Shown piece by piece: positions 1-9,403 of a stretch of DNA of 64,000 nucleotides. Source of the stretch: an uncultured Ferrovum sp. Its GTDB lineage: Bacteria; Pseudomonadota; Gammaproteobacteria; Burkholderiales; Ferrovaceae. Positions within the stretch are counted from its first letter, which is position 1, and every line of letters starts with the position of its first letter. The stretch lies in assembly GCA_903893215.1 (NCBI GenBank), contig CAITLJ010000002.1, positions 1 through 64,000 of the forward strand, read 5' to 3'. The position numbers and the translations under genes are program-made. Below the pieces are notes generated by a model. It worked only from the letters and a program-made list of their open reading frames with translations. It made no database searches and was not told the DNA's origin.

Positions 1-204
1 CGTTTCCACGTGCGCGATGCGCAGGGCAGACTGTATAGCGGAGGTGCCGCCTTCGCCCAGCTCTGGCTGCGCCTGCCCGGCTGGCGCTGGCTTGGCCGGA
101 TTGGTACCCAAGCGCCGCTGTCGTGGTTGCTTGAAGCGGCTTATCGAGGATTTCTGCCGATCCGCCCCTACATGCAGCGGGCCATCATGCGGTTCGGCCG
201 TTGA
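1..204 (+). CDS. DUF393 (DCC family) thiol-disulfide oxidoreductase-like protein, C-terminal part
   Basis: The reading frame is open from the first base, so only the last 67 residues of a longer gene are seen. They match the C-terminal half of DUF393/DCC proteins: a segment like 'RDAQGRLYSGGAAFA', a tryptophan-rich 'RLPGWRWLGRI' stretch and an 'AYRGFLPIRP' tail. The family is named for an N-terminal DxxCxxC motif, which lies outside the window. DUF393 members are thought to be thioredoxin-like, but their substrates are mostly unknown. The gene converges on the alkane hydroxylase gene with a 34-base gap. The GTG at base 10 is not taken as a start because the family match continues upstream of it. 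Confidence 0.75.
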   Translation, partial: RFHVRDAQGRLYSGGAAFAQLWLRLPGWRWLGRIGTQAPLSWLLEAAYRGFLPIRPYMQRAIMRFGR

Positions 205-238
205 CCGGACGCATGACAGCAGTAGGCGACCCTATGAC

Positions 239-2479
239 CTAAAGGGCTGAATCCATCTGCATTCCCCGCAGGCCGCTGCGCGCATTCGCCCGAAGGATCA
301 GTTCGCGCTCGCCGGGGCTGGCGTAATGACGATCCCAGGCCAGCACCTTCGGCGTCATCAATGCGTACCACAGGGGCGGCACCAGCGTGACCAGGATGGT
401 GGTCAGATACCCGCCAATCATCTGCGGGGCATCAGGAAAGGGCTGCAACGCGTGGTACGGCACTTCGCCCTGCGCATGATGATGGGAATGACGGGTGAGG
501 TTGAACATCGTCCAGGAGCTGATCTTGCGCGTGGTATTCCAGGAGTGACGCGGCTGCACCGGCGTGGCAGGATCGCGCACCATGCCATAGTGTTCCATGT
601 AGTTCACGATCTCGAGCAGAGCCTTGCCCCACAGCGCGCAACCCACAAAAAACAGCGCCGGCCCCGCTCCGCCCATGGCCCATGCCGCCAGCACCAGCAG
701 CCCGCTCATCAGGTGGCCGCGCAGGAATGCACTGCGCCACGACCACACCGACAGTCCATTGCGACGCAGCCGGCGCCGTTCAATCTGCCACGCACTCACA
801 TTGCCGCGCACCGTCGAGATCAGGATATGGGCATAAACATTGCGTCCACGCGGCGCGGTGGCTGGATCGTGTTCCGTCGACACATAACGATGGTGCCCGT
901 AGACGTGTTCGATGGAAAAGCTGGTGTCAAAGCTGAAGGCAAGCAGCCAGCGTCCGATCAGCATCGAGACCGGATCCCAAGTGCGATGGGTCAGTTCGTG
1001 AGCCGTGATTGTGCCGATCATGCCGATCATCAGCCCGGTCAGCACCAGCACCGACACCTGGTCACCCAGGCCCATGGCCTGCCGCGCAGCCAGCACGTCC
1101 ATGCCAGCCAGCGCCGACATGAACTGGCCAAAGCCCAGCGGGTCGCCCGGACTCACGCTCCAGACCCCTGCAAACACAATCGTCGCCAGCAAGGGCAGCG
1201 CCAGCCAGAGCTGCGCGGTCAGGATGCCGGGGTGTGCAAAGTTGGGTGTGGACAGGTCTTCGCCCGCCAGTGCGTCCCCGAGAACATAGAACGCCAGCAC
1301 CGACACCAGACCGATGGTCGGATAGTGGCCGCCAGCTAGGATCATGGCAAAGGCGGTGAGGCCAAGGCCGTGAAACAGGAAAAACTTCAGATAGTCGAGC
1401 AGCCCTGCCCGCTTCAGTTGCGACGGAACCAGATCGACCACCACAGACGCCGCCGGCGTGGTCTGGTCTGCCGCACTCAGGAAGCGATCCGCGTGAATCC
1501 GCGCTGCCGGCACCTTCTGCGTGCGCAGGGCGCGCTCTGCGGCATCCACCATGGCCGGCGGTCCGCACAGATAGACCTCGGCGCCTGGCTCCAGATGTTC
1601 CGCCAGGAAATCGGTCACCAGTCCGCGCGCGCCGCCCCAGTCCCCCGCATCTGGCTCTTGTGACAACACCGGCAGGAACCGGAACCGTCCGCTCCACGCA
1701 TGCTGCAGGTCAGAAATTTCATACAGGGCATAGAGGTCCTCCTGACTGCGCGCTCCAAACAACAGGGTGACTGACCGCGTGCACCCCGCCGCCAGCGCCT
1801 CGCGCAGCAGGGCCAGGATCGGCGCGAGGCCACTGCCACCGGCAACCAGCAACAAGGGGTGGCCGCCCGGGCGCAGCCAGAATTCGCCCGCCGGGCCAGA
1901 GACGGTCAGCGCTTGGCCGACCAGGTCCTGCTGATTGATGGCGGTCGAGAACGCACCATTGGGCACTTGGCGTACAAAAAAACTCAGCCGGCCGTCGCTG
2001 TTGCCCGCATCAGCAAACGAGTAATTACGACGCAGGCCAGGCAGGCTATCGAGCTCCAGTTCGGCAAACTGGCCACCCCGGTAGTCCATCGGACGCTCCA
2101 GTTGCACGTCGACGCGCGTAATATCGTGCGTCAACCGGGTTTGTCCGGTGATCTGACCGCGAATATCCTGGCGGACGGCAGACGTGGACAATTCGACGGC
2201 AACCTCCAGGTCGGACTGCGGGACCGACTGACAGGCCAGGATATAGCCGTCGTCGAGCTCCTGATCTGACAGCAGATAGGTGGTTTCGGTGAGCTCCTTG
2301 ACGCGCCCGCTGGCGAGCCGACACTTGCAACTGGCGCATCCCCCCACCCTGCAACTGTAGGGAAACGCTATGCCGGCCTCCAGTGCCGCCTGCAACAGGG
2401 TCTCCCCTGGCTTGACTGTAACCGCCTGCCCGTTGATGTTGGCAGTGTGCGCCTGCGCGGCGCTGTTCCTGGCAAACAT
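239..2479 (-). CDS. alkB: Ferredoxin-ferredoxin reductase-alkane 1-monooxygenase fusion
   Basis: A 746-residue protein joining a complete electron-transfer chain to a membrane hydroxylase. Residues 12-95 are a plant-type [2Fe-2S] ferredoxin with cysteines at 43, 48, 51 and 83. Residues 105-335 are a FAD/NAD(P)H reductase: 'RNYS' flavin motif at 151-154, nucleotide-binding 'AGGSGLAP' near 213-220 and 'CGPP' at 305-308. Residues 360-720 are an AlkB-type integral membrane di-iron domain with histidine boxes HELTH (494-498), HVYGHH (525-530), NYMEHYG (626-632) and HSHHHA (664-669). AlkB enzymes insert oxygen into the terminal carbon of alkanes and normally need separate rubredoxin and rubredoxin reductase; here electrons probably pass from NAD(P)H through FAD and the iron-sulfur cluster within one chain. 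The NYxEHYG box favours AlkB over general desaturases. Chain length of the substrate cannot be read from sequence. It is divergent from an AraC-type regulator, the usual arrangement for regulated alkane hydroxylases. Confidence 0.9.
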   Translation of the reverse strand: MFARNSAAQAHTANINGQAVTVKPGETLLQAALEAGIAFPYSCRVGGCASCKCRLASGRVKELTETTYLLSDQELDDGYILACQSVPQSDLEVAVELSTSAVRQDIRGQITGQTRLTHDITRVDVQLERPMDYRGGQFAELELDSLPGLRRNYSFADAGNSDGRLSFFVRQVPNGAFSTAINQQDLVGQALTVSGPAGEFWLRPGGHPLLLVAGGSGLAPILALLREALAAGCTRSVTLLFGARSQEDLYALYEISDLQHAWSGRFRFLPVLSQEPDAGDWGGARGLVTDFLAEHLEPGAEVYLCGPPAMVDAAERALRTQKVPAARIHADRFLSAADQTTPAASVVVDLVPSQLKRAGLLDYLKFFLFHGLGLTAFAMILAGGHYPTIGLVSVLAFYVLGDALAGEDLSTPNFAHPGILTAQLWLALPLLATIVFAGVWSVSPGDPLGFGQFMSALAGMDVLAARQAMGLGDQVSVLVLTGLMIGMIGTITAHELTHRTWDPVSMLIGRWLLAFSFDTSFSIEHVYGHHRYVSTEHDPATAPRGRNVYAHILISTVRGNVSAWQIERRRLRRNGLSVWSWRSAFLRGHLMSGLLVLAAWAMGGAGPALFFVGCALWGKALLEIVNYMEHYGMVRDPATPVQPRHSWNTTRKISSWTMFNLTRHSHHHAQGEVPYHALQPFPDAPQMIGGYLTTILVTLVPPLWYALMTPKVLAWDRHYASPGERELILRANARSGLRGMQMDSAL

Positions 2480-2566
2480 GATTGCTCCCTTTTGGTTATC
2501 CGGTGCGGGATCCGTGCTCCCTTGACTGCATCCTAGGTTCAGACCGTTTCCTTGGGGAGTGGGGCG

Positions 2567-2596
2567 TTTGACATTCAGGGGTCATTTTTTGACAAT
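2567..2596. promoter_or_regulatory. Direct repeat TTTGACA(T/A)T, candidate AraC-type operator
   Basis: TTTGACATT at 2567-2575 and TTTGACAAT at 2588-2596 are direct repeats exactly 21 bases apart, two helical turns. This is the spacing and orientation usual for sites bound by the paired helix-turn-helix motifs of AraC-family proteins. They lie 88-117 bases upstream of the alkane hydroxylase start and just before the proposed regulator start. TTGACA (2568-2573) with GACAAT (2591-2596) at 17 bases could alternatively be read as a -35/-10 pair for the regulator, which would make its transcript almost leaderless. Confidence 0.45.
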
Positions 2597-2602
2597 GATA
2601 GG

Positions 2603-3649
2603 ATGTACCCCGCCGCCATCTTCCTGTCCGGGTTTTACCTGCGCCAAATTGGCGAGCAATTGCGACTGGGCGGCGTCGATGTGGCGCAGTGGCTGGCCGG
2701 CAATGGCCTCGACACCGAGCAGTTGGCCAACCCGGAGCTGCAACTCGATCCTGCCTGCCTGCAAGGTCTGATTCGCGATGCCGTCCGGCTTAGCGGTGAG
2801 CCGGCTTTAGGCTTGTTGTTGGGCGCCCGTCTGGCCCCCAATGCGCATGGCATGCTGGGGTTTGCCGCCCTGCATAGCGCCAGCCTGCGGCAGGCAATTG
2901 CCGTACTGGAACGCTTCCTGCCCGTGCGTGCTTCCCTGCTCGGCGTTCATCAACGGATTGTCGGGGACGAATTGCGGCTGGTCTTCGAGCCGATCGCACC
3001 GCTCGGCGATGTGCGGCAGAGCGTGCTGGAAGCCATCATGCTGACAAGCGTCAAGCTGATCGACGCCATCAGCGGCGGACAACGCAAATTAAAGAGGGTA
3101 GCGTTCGAAGTGGCCGCCCTGCCCTATCAGGACTTGGCCGAGTCCCTGTTTGGCGTGCCGGTGCAGGTTGGCAGTGACTGGAGTGGCTTTGCCCTGTCCG
3201 CCGCCGATCTGGACCTGCCCCTCGACATGGCCGACGCTGCGGCCTTCAATGCAGCGTTGCAGGCATGCCAGCGCGAGCTCGAAACGCGTCAACCGGTTGC
3301 ACCGCATGGCGCGCGCGTGCGGAAGATACTGTTCGAGGCATCAGGCAATTTTCCGGATCTGCCGCTGACAGCAAGGCTGCTGTGCATGACCCCGCGCACG
3401 CTGCACCGGCGGCTGGTGGAAGAAGGGACGTCCTTCACGCAGTTGCTTGACGGCGTGCGGCACGCGCTGGCTTGCGAACAGTTACGCTCAGGGCACCTCA
3501 CGCTGCAGGACATTGCGGATCGACTGGGCTATGGCGATCAGGCCAATTTCCGGCGCGCCTTCAAGCGTTGGGAAGGCATCCCGCCTTCCGAGTTCCGGCG
3601 TCTGGCCATGCAATTGCAATCAGGGACAGGTAACCTAGGAGCGTTTTGA
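2603..3649 (+). CDS. AraC-family transcriptional regulator, probable regulator of the alkane hydroxylase
   Basis: About 348 residues. The N-terminal part (about 20-205) resembles the arabinose-binding-like effector domain found in OruR/AlkR-type regulators. The C-terminal 85 residues hold the two helix-turn-helix motifs of AraC proteins: 'LTARLLCMTPRTLHRRL' and 'LQDIADRLGYGDQANFRRAF' followed by 'WEGIPPSEFRR'. I chose the ATG at 2603 because a longer form from a TTG at 2552 would add 17 residues that overlap the candidate operator and do not look like the family. The Shine-Dalgarno sequence is poor for either start. Divergent placement next to the AlkB fusion suggests that it activates that gene in response to alkane or a product, as AlkR does in Acinetobacter. 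The effector is inferred, not shown. Confidence 0.85.
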   Translation: MYPAAIFLSGFYLRQIGEQLRLGGVDVAQWLAGNGLDTEQLANPELQLDPACLQGLIRDAVRLSGEPALGLLLGARLAPNAHGMLGFAALHSASLRQAIAVLERFLPVRASLLGVHQRIVGDELRLVFEPIAPLGDVRQSVLEAIMLTSVKLIDAISGGQRKLKRVAFEVAALPYQDLAESLFGVPVQVGSDWSGFALSAADLDLPLDMADAAAFNAALQACQRELETRQPVAPHGARVRKILFEASGNFPDLPLTARLLCMTPRTLHRRLVEEGTSFTQLLDGVRHALACEQLRSGHLTLQDIADRLGYGDQANFRRAFKRWEGIPPSEFRRLAMQLQSGTGNLGAF

Positions 3650-3695
3650 CGCTTTTCAGCCGCGCTCACGCGCCCTTAGCCCCCAAGGAATCACC

Positions 3696-4094
3696 ATGAG
3701 TCTGTTCGATAACATTACCAACCAACTCTCCGGAATCGGGGGGCTTGATCAGGCCACCCTGCTGCAACACGCCGCGCAATTGGTCGAAGGTCAAGGCGGC
3801 ATGCAGGGTCTGCTGGATCAATTCCATGCCGCCGGCCTGTCCGAGCACGTGCAGTCCTGGCTGGGGAGCGGCGCCAATCTGCCGATCACTGCAGAGCAGT
3901 TGGAAAGCGCGTTGGGTTCGGGTCCGATTGCATCGATCGCCGAAAAGCTGGGCCTGCCGGCCGACCAGATCAGCGCAAAACTGGCCGAGATCCTGCCAGG
4001 CCTGGTTGACCATGCATCCCCTGATGGCCAGCCCGCCAGCATGGGTGACCTCTCGCAAAACCTCGGCGCGCTGGCCAGCAAGCTGTTCGGGTAA
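3696..4094 (+). CDS. YidB-like DUF937 family protein
   Basis: A 132-residue soluble protein starting at an ATG preceded by AAGGAA. It has the 'MSLFDNI' opening, an 'LLDQFHAAGLSEHVQSWLG' helix pair and an 'ITAEQLESALG' segment characteristic of the YidB/DUF937 family. The family is widespread in proteobacteria and its molecular function is not established. There is no signal peptide or membrane segment. It follows the AraC regulator by 46 bases in the same direction but need not be functionally connected with it. It converges on the MHS transporter gene, with a GC-rich hairpin in the gap. Confidence 0.85.
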   Translation: MSLFDNITNQLSGIGGLDQATLLQHAAQLVEGQGGMQGLLDQFHAAGLSEHVQSWLGSGANLPITAEQLESALGSGPIASIAEKLGLPADQISAKLAEILPGLVDHASPDGQPASMGDLSQNLGALASKLFG

Positions 4095-4121
4095 GCGTCA
4101 GCAGCCACCCGAAAGCGGCAT

Positions 4122-4149
4122 CCGGTCCTTCGCGCGCGCGGAGGACCGG
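4122..4149. terminator. Hairpin between convergent genes
   Basis: CCGGTCCT (4122-4129) pairs perfectly with AGGACCGG (4142-4149) around a GC-rich 12-base loop. It sits in the 63-base gap between the YidB-like gene and the convergent MHS transporter gene, so it could stop transcription from both sides. No T-run follows in either direction, so an intrinsic terminator is possible but not certain. Confidence 0.45.
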
Positions 4150-4157
4150 TCAGACAT

Positions 4158-5522
4158 TCAGTCGCCGCCCTCGAGCGCCCGGTTGAGTGTCAGCGCGCCC
4201 AGCGTTGCCGCAGCGCCAGACAACAGGTACAGGCTGACATAGGCCAGACCGAAGTGCGCAGATAGTCCGAGGGCCACCAGCGGAGCGAACGCTGCGCCGA
4301 CCAGCCAGGCGAAATCTGCGGTGAGCGCGGCACCGGTATAGCGAAAGCGCGGTGCAAAGTTGGAGGTGACGGCGCCCGCCGCCTGGCCATACGACAGGCC
4401 CAGCAGAGCGAAGCCGAGCAGGATGAAGACGTCCTGACCGAGCTGGCCGCCCGACAGCAGCGTCGGGACAAAGCCACTAAAGACCGCAATCATGGCGGCA
4501 ATCGTGCCCAGCGTGCGGCGTCGACCGATCCTGTCGGCGACCAGGCCGGACACCACCATTCCTGCGGCTGCCAGACCGGCGCCACACATTTCGACCACCA
4601 GGAAGTCGCTCACCGGGCGGATCGAATACAGCGTGATCCAGGACAAGGCAAACACGGTCACCATGTGGAACAACGCATAGCTGGCCAGCGCTGCCAGCGC
4701 GCCGATCACGATGTTGGAACCCTGCGTACGCATCAGTTCCAGCGCGTCGGTGGGTTCCAGCTCCTGCATGTCCAGCAGCCGTGCATATTCCTCGGTGGCG
4801 ACCAGCCGCAGGCGGGCAAACAGCGCCACCACGTTGATCGCAAACGCCACATAAAAGGGATACCGCCAGCCCCACTCCAGGAACTCATCGGGGCTCAGGT
4901 TGCCGGTGAGGTAGGCGAACAGGCCACTGGCCACCAAAAATCCCAGTGGCGCACCCAACTGGCCCAGCATGGCATGCCAGCCGCGCTTGTTTGCCGGGGC
5001 ATTCAGCGCGAGTAACGAGGGTAGCCCGTCCCACGAGCCACCCAGGGCCACCCCCTGGCCCATGCGAAAGAGCACCAGCAGCACGATCGCCCATGGGCCG
5101 ATGCTGGCATAGGTAGGCAAAAATGCGATCCCGGCGGTGGAAATCCCCAAGGCGAACAGTGCCACCGTCAGCTTGGTTTCGCGCCCGAAATGGCGTTGCA
5201 GCGCCATGAAACCGATGGTGCCGAACGGCCTCGCCACGAAGGCCAGTGCAAAGACCAGGAAGGAATACAGTGTGGCTTCGAGCTTGGGTTCGAACGGAAA
5301 AAATACGCTCGGAAAGACCAGCACCGAGGCGATGCCGTAAACGAAAAAGTCAAAGTACTCCGAGGCGCGTCCGACAATCACCCCCACGGCAATTTCGCCG
5401 GGGGCAATGTGCGGTGCCGCCGTGCCACGGTGCTGACCTGCCGGCGTCGTGGCGTAGGCCGACAGCTCGGCGTCCATCGCCGGCAGTTGCGCAGGATTCA
5501 GGGAATCAGGTTGGGTCGTCAT
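4158..5522 (-). CDS. MHS-family (major facilitator) metabolite:proton symporter
   Basis: A 454-residue membrane protein with twelve predicted hydrophobic segments. The N-terminal half carries 'ASEYFDFFVYGIAS', the MHS-specific version of the first transmembrane helix, and 'ARPFGTIGFMALQRHFGRETKL', the MFS loop 2-3 motif region. The second half has the repeat 'VADRIGRRRTLG'. MHS carriers bring in organic acids such as citrate, alpha-ketoglutarate, proline/betaine or aromatic acids with protons. The substrate cannot be assigned here. It is divergent from cyoA, with a 155-base shared region containing a perfect palindrome. The hydrophilic first 40 residues are unusually long and rich in Pro, Ala and Thr; the start could lie further downstream. 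Confidence 0.85.
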   Translation of the reverse strand: MTTQPDSLNPAQLPAMDAELSAYATTPAGQHRGTAAPHIAPGEIAVGVIVGRASEYFDFFVYGIASVLVFPSVFFPFEPKLEATLYSFLVFALAFVARPFGTIGFMALQRHFGRETKLTVALFALGISTAGIAFLPTYASIGPWAIVLLVLFRMGQGVALGGSWDGLPSLLALNAPANKRGWHAMLGQLGAPLGFLVASGLFAYLTGNLSPDEFLEWGWRYPFYVAFAINVVALFARLRLVATEEYARLLDMQELEPTDALELMRTQGSNIVIGALAALASYALFHMVTVFALSWITLYSIRPVSDFLVVEMCGAGLAAAGMVVSGLVADRIGRRRTLGTIAAMIAVFSGFVPTLLSGGQLGQDVFILLGFALLGLSYGQAAGAVTSNFAPRFRYTGAALTADFAWLVGAAFAPLVALGLSAHFGLAYVSLYLLSGAAATLGALTLNRALEGGD

Positions 5523-5594
5523 ACGGCCTCACAAACTTGGTTTGAAACATTACCTATCGGGCTACAGTGTAACCAGAATCAGCCGAAGATCCCC

Positions 5595-5611
5595 TTGGAC
5601 AATTTGTCCAA
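5595..5611. promoter_or_regulatory. 17-base palindrome in the MHS/cyoA divergent region
   Basis: TTGGACAA-T-TTGTCCAA is a perfect inverted repeat with a one-base centre. It lies 66 bases upstream of cyoA and 72 bases upstream of the divergent MHS gene. Its size and symmetry fit an operator for a dimeric regulator. It does not resemble the reported GC-rich RegA consensus, so the regulator is unknown. Confidence 0.5.
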
Positions 5612-5677
5612 TGGTGTACCAGTAAGTGTGCCTCTACAGTACGCCATCGCCCAATCCATGATTACGGTAAATTCCCG

Positions 5678-6715
5678 ATGAAGTTTCACCAGAATGCATT
5701 GCGCACGCTGTTGATGGCGCTTCCGCTGGCACTGGCCGGCTGCAATACCATCGTGATGAACCCGGCTGGCGATATCGCGGCACAGCAGGGACACCTGATC
5801 GTGGTTTCCACCCTGCTGATGATGCTGATCATCGTGCCGGTGATCGGGCTCACCCTGTGGTTTGCGTGGCGCTATCGCGCCAGCAACACCGAGGCCACCT
5901 ACACGCCAGACTGGGACCACTCGACCCAGCTCGAGCTGCTGATCTGGGGGGCCCCGCTGCTGATCATCATTGCATTGGGTCTGGTCACCTGGATTAGCAC
6001 CCATACCCTGGACCCCTACCGTCCGCTGCGCCGACTGGATGCCCAGCGCCCACTGACGGCCGACGTCCAGCCGATCGACGTGGAGGTGGTAGCCCTCGAC
6101 TGGAAATGGCTGTTCATTTATCCGGAGCAGGGCATTGCAACGGTGAACGAACTGGCAGCACCAGTGGACCGGCCGATCCGCTTCCACATCACGGCCTCGA
6201 CGGTGATGAATTCCTTTTACATACCGGCGCTGGCCGGGCAGATTTATGCCATGCCCGGCATGCAGACCACGCTCAATGCTGTGATCAATCACACCGGGGA
6301 ATTCGAGGGCCTGTCCGCCAACTACAGTGGTGCCGGCTTTTCGAATATGCGCTTCAAGTTTCACGCGCTGAGCGATGCCGGCTTTACCCAGTGGGTGACT
6401 ACCGCCAAGGCCAGTCCGCTGGCGCTGGAACGGGCGAATTACCTCGAACTGGAAAAGCCTAGCGTGAAAGCGCCGCTGGTCCGATATGGCACCGTGGCGC
6501 ATGACCTGTTTGCCGCGGTGGTGGATCGTTGTGTGGACACCACCCACATGTGTGCCAGCCAGATGATGGCGATTGACGAGGCGGGCGGGTTGGGTCGCGG
6601 CGGTGTGAGAGGTGTCAGCACGCAGGACAGCTCCACCGAACAAAACCGCCTGCTGGCCCGACCTTACGTCAAGGCCGAAGTCTGCGCCCCGCGCCGTCAA
6701 CCGATTGCGAATTGA
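5678..6715 (+). CDS. cyoA: Cytochrome bo3-type ubiquinol oxidase subunit II
   Basis: A 345-residue lipoprotein: a signal peptide ends in the lipobox LALAGC, with Cys22 as the lipidation site. Two transmembrane helices follow (about 40-62 and 83-105), then a periplasmic cupredoxin-like domain containing '[19 protein letters not shown]' and '[18 protein letters not shown]'. The CuA-binding Cys/His set of cytochrome c oxidases is absent, as expected for a quinol oxidase. The last 40 residues form a longer tail than in Escherichia coli CyoA, with two Cys and basic residues. It is first in the cyoABCD operon, 10 bases ahead of cyoB. The ribosome-binding site is weak. A seven-codon frame (5658-5681) ends by overlapping the cyoA ATG, but nothing else supports it as a leader peptide. 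Confidence 0.95.
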   Translation: MKFHQNALRTLLMALPLALAGCNTIVMNPAGDIAAQQGHLIVVSTLLMMLIIVPVIGLTLWFAWRYRASNTEATYTPDWDHSTQLELLIWGAPLLIIIALGLVTWISTHTLDPYRPLRRLDAQRPLTADVQPIDVEVVALDWKWLFIYPEQGIATVNELAAPVDRPIRFHITASTVMNSFYIPALAGQIYAMPGMQTTLNAVINHTGEFEGLSANYSGAGFSNMRFKFHALSDAGFTQWVTTAKASPLALERANYLELEKPSVKAPLVRYGTVAHDLFAAVVDRCVDTTHMCASQMMAIDEAGGLGRGGVRGVSTQDSSTEQNRLLARPYVKAEVCAPRRQPIAN

Positions 6716-6725
6716 AGGACATCCC

Positions 6726-8729
6726 ATGTTCGACCACGTTGATCTTACCAAGCTGATCTTTGGGCGCCTGACGCTCGAAGCCATTCCCTACCAGGAACCG
6801 ATCCTGCAAATCACCTTCGCCATGGTGGCCCTGGGTGGCTTGACGGTGTTTGCACTGATGACCTGGTTTCGCGCCTGGGGCCCGTTCTGGCGCGACTGGG
6901 TGACCAGCATCGACCACAAGAAGATCGGCATCATGTACATCGTGCTGGCACTGGTAATGTTGTTGCGCGGCTTTGCCGACGCGCTGATGATGCGCGCACA
7001 GCAGGCCATGTCGTTTGGCGATCAGGCCGGCTTCCTGCCGCCACATCATTACGACCAGATCTTCACGGCCCATGGCGTGATCATGATCTTTTTCGTGGCC
7101 ATGCCGCTGGTTACCGGCCTGATGAACTTTGTGGTGCCGCTGCAGATTGGCGCACGCGATGTGGCTTTTCCTTTCCTCAACAACTTCAGCTTCTGGATGA
7201 CCACGTGCGGTGCCATGCTCACCATGGCCTCACTGTTCGTTGGTGAATTTGCCCGGACCGGCTGGCTGGCCTACCCACCACTGTCCGGCATCGCTGCCAG
7301 TCCGGACGTGGGGGTGGATTACTACATCTGGTCACTACAGATTGCGGGTGTCGGCACCCTGCTGTCCGGCATCAACCTGATCGCCACCATCGTCAAGATG
7401 CGCGCCCCCGGGATGACCATGATGCGGATGCCGGTGTTTACCTGGACCGCCCTGTGTACCAACGTGCTGATCGTGGCGGCGTTTCCGGTGCTGACCGCCG
7501 TACTCGGCCTGCTTTCGCTAGACCGCTATTTTGGTACCGCCTTCTTCTCGAACGATCTGGGCGGCAACGCCATGATGTACGTCAACCTGATCTGGATCTG
7601 GGGCCATCCCGAGGTATACATCCTGGTGTTGCCGGTGTTCGGCATCTTTTCCGAAATCGTGTCCACCTTCTCCAGCAAACGCCTGTTCGGCTATTCGTCG
7701 ATGGTTTACGCCACGGTGGTAATCACACTGCTTTCGTACCTGGTCTGGCTGCACCATTTCTTCACGATGGGCTCTGGTGCCAGCGTGAACAGTTTCTTTG
7801 GCATCACCACCATGATCATCTCGATCCCGACCGGCGCCAAGATTTTCAACTGGCTGTTCACCATGTACCGCGGCCGCATCCGCTTTGAAGTCCCGATGCT
7901 GTGGACAATCGGTTTCATGATCACGTTTGTGATCGGCGGCATGACCGGGGTGCTGCTGGCCGTACCATCGGCAGACTTCGTGCTGCACAACAGCCTGTTC
8001 CTGATTGCCCACTTCCACAATGTGATCATTGGCGGCGTGGTGTTTGGCTGTTTTGCCGGCATCACCTACTGGTTTCCCAAGGCCTTTGGGTACAAGCTCG
8101 ACGCCTTCTGGGGCAAGTGCGCCTTCTGGTTCTGGTTTATCGGTTTCTACTTCGCCTTCATGCCGCTGTATGTGCTTGGCCTGATGGGCGTCACCCGTCG
8201 CCTCAGTCATTTCGAGGATCCCACCCTGCAGATCTGGTTTGTGATCGCAGCCATCGGCGCCGGCCTGATTGCGCTGGGTATCGGCAGCTTCCTGATCGGC
8301 ATGGTGGTGAGTTACCGCAACCGCGAAGCATTGCGTGATCTGACCGGCGACCCTTGGGGTGGCCGCACGCTGGAGTGGTCCACGTCCTCGCCACCGCCGG
8401 CTTACAACTTTGCGTTCACGCCGCGGGTGCATGACACCGATGCCTGGGCCGACATGAAGGCAGCCGGCTATGTGCGACCACTGACCGGATTCGTACCGAT
8501 CCACATGCCCAAAAATACGGCCGCCGGTTTTCTGATCTCGGTGCTGAGTGCGGTGTTCGGTTTTGCGGCCATCTGGCACATGTGGCTGATCGCCGGACTG
8601 AGCTTTGTCACCCTGCTCGCTGCGGCCATCATCCACACCTTCAACTACGCCCGCGACTACTACATCCCCGCCGATGAAGTGGTCAGCACTGAAAACGAAC
8701 GGACCCGCCTGCTGGGTACCCAAGGCTGA
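6726..8729 (+). CDS. cyoB: Cytochrome bo3-type ubiquinol oxidase subunit I
   Basis: A 667-residue heme-copper oxidase catalytic subunit with about 15 membrane helices. The ATG at 6726 follows GAAGGAC and gives the expected N-terminus '[15 protein letters not shown]'. Key motifs are present: '[10 protein letters not shown]' (low-spin heme ligand), '[14 protein letters not shown]' (CuB His and the cross-linked Tyr), 'WLHHFFTMG' (the CuB His pair) and '[11 protein letters not shown]' (high-spin and low-spin heme ligands). It oxidises ubiquinol, reduces oxygen to water and pumps protons. The length matches E. coli CyoB (663). The gene lies between cyoA and cyoC with gaps of 10 and 2 bases. Confidence 0.97.
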   Translation: MFDHVDLTKLIFGRLTLEAIPYQEPILQITFAMVALGGLTVFALMTWFRAWGPFWRDWVTSIDHKKIGIMYIVLALVMLLRGFADALMMRAQQAMSFGDQAGFLPPHHYDQIFTAHGVIMIFFVAMPLVTGLMNFVVPLQIGARDVAFPFLNNFSFWMTTCGAMLTMASLFVGEFARTGWLAYPPLSGIAASPDVGVDYYIWSLQIAGVGTLLSGINLIATIVKMRAPGMTMMRMPVFTWTALCTNVLIVAAFPVLTAVLGLLSLDRYFGTAFFSNDLGGNAMMYVNLIWIWGHPEVYILVLPVFGIFSEIVSTFSSKRLFGYSSMVYATVVITLLSYLVWLHHFFTMGSGASVNSFFGITTMIISIPTGAKIFNWLFTMYRGRIRFEVPMLWTIGFMITFVIGGMTGVLLAVPSADFVLHNSLFLIAHFHNVIIGGVVFGCFAGITYWFPKAFGYKLDAFWGKCAFWFWFIGFYFAFMPLYVLGLMGVTRRLSHFEDPTLQIWFVIAAIGAGLIALGIGSFLIGMVVSYRNREALRDLTGDPWGGRTLEWSTSSPPPAYNFAFTPRVHDTDAWADMKAAGYVRPLTGFVPIHMPKNTAAGFLISVLSAVFGFAAIWHMWLIAGLSFVTLLAAAIIHTFNYARDYYIPADEVVSTENERTRLLGTQG

Positions 8730-8731
8730 AC

Positions 8732-9403
8732 ATGAACGCACCCACGATGGAAATCCCCGCGGCCGCAATGGCGATCAGCGCGGGCGAACCCAAGGCCGCC
8801 GACACCGCCGCCGCCAGCAACCGTTTTCTGGTGCTCGAACACCATCCAGAAAACGGCACCTTGCTGGGCTTCTGGCTGTACCTGATGAGCGACTGCCTGA
8901 TCTTTGCCTGCCTGTTTGCCTGCTATGCCGTGCTGGGACGCAGCTACGCGGCCGGCCCCTCTGGCGCCGACCTGTTCGATCTGCCAGTGGTGGCAATCAA
9001 TACGTCGCTGCTGCTGCTGTCTTCGATCACCTACGGCTTTGCCATGCTGGCAATGCAGCGCAAGCGGATGCAATCCACGCTGGTGTGGCTGGCCATCACC
9101 GGCCTGTTCGGTGCCGGCTTTCTGTACCTGGAACTGTCGGAATTCACCCACCTGATCCAGGAAGGGGCCGGGCCGGGCCGCAGTGCCTTCCTGTCGGCAT
9201 TCTTCACCCTGGTCGGAACGCACGGGTTGCACGTCACCTTTGGCCTGATCTGGCTGGTCACGCTGATGGTGCAACTCGGTCAGACCGGGTTCACCCCTGC
9301 CAACCGCCGCCGCCTGCAGTGCCTGTCGCTGTTTTGGCACTTTCTGGACGTGGTGTGGATTGGGGTGTTCACCTTCGTTTATCTGATGGGAGTGCTGCCA
9401 TGA
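8732..9403 (+). CDS. cyoC: Cytochrome bo3-type ubiquinol oxidase subunit III
   Basis: A 223-residue membrane protein with five hydrophobic helices, typical of CyoC. Recognisable segments are '[24 protein letters not shown]', '[24 protein letters not shown]' and '[23 protein letters not shown]', the last being the conserved subunit III C-terminus. The first 40 residues are a soluble Ala-rich extension. The start lies two bases after the cyoB stop, and the stop overlaps the cyoD start (ATGA), which suggests translational coupling. It stabilises the oxidase and is not catalytic. Confidence 0.95.
   Translation: MNAPTMEIPAAAMAISAGEPKAADTAAASNRFLVLEHHPENGTLLGFWLYLMSDCLIFACLFACYAVLGRSYAAGPSGADLFDLPVVAINTSLLLLSSITYGFAMLAMQRKRMQSTLVWLAITGLFGAGFLYLELSEFTHLIQEGAGPGRSAFLSAFFTLVGTHGLHVTFGLIWLVTLMVQLGQTGFTPANRRRLQCLSLFWHFLDVVWIGVFTFVYLMGVLP

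Noticed and set aside
5658-5681. Seven-codon possible leader peptide overlapping the cyoA start
   Set aside because: The overlap is attractive, but there is no ribosome-binding site or attenuator structure.
7518-8768. 416-codon antisense frame over cyoB
   Set aside because: Shadow frame; composition is unnatural (many His, Gln, Asp), and all oxidase motifs are on the plus strand.
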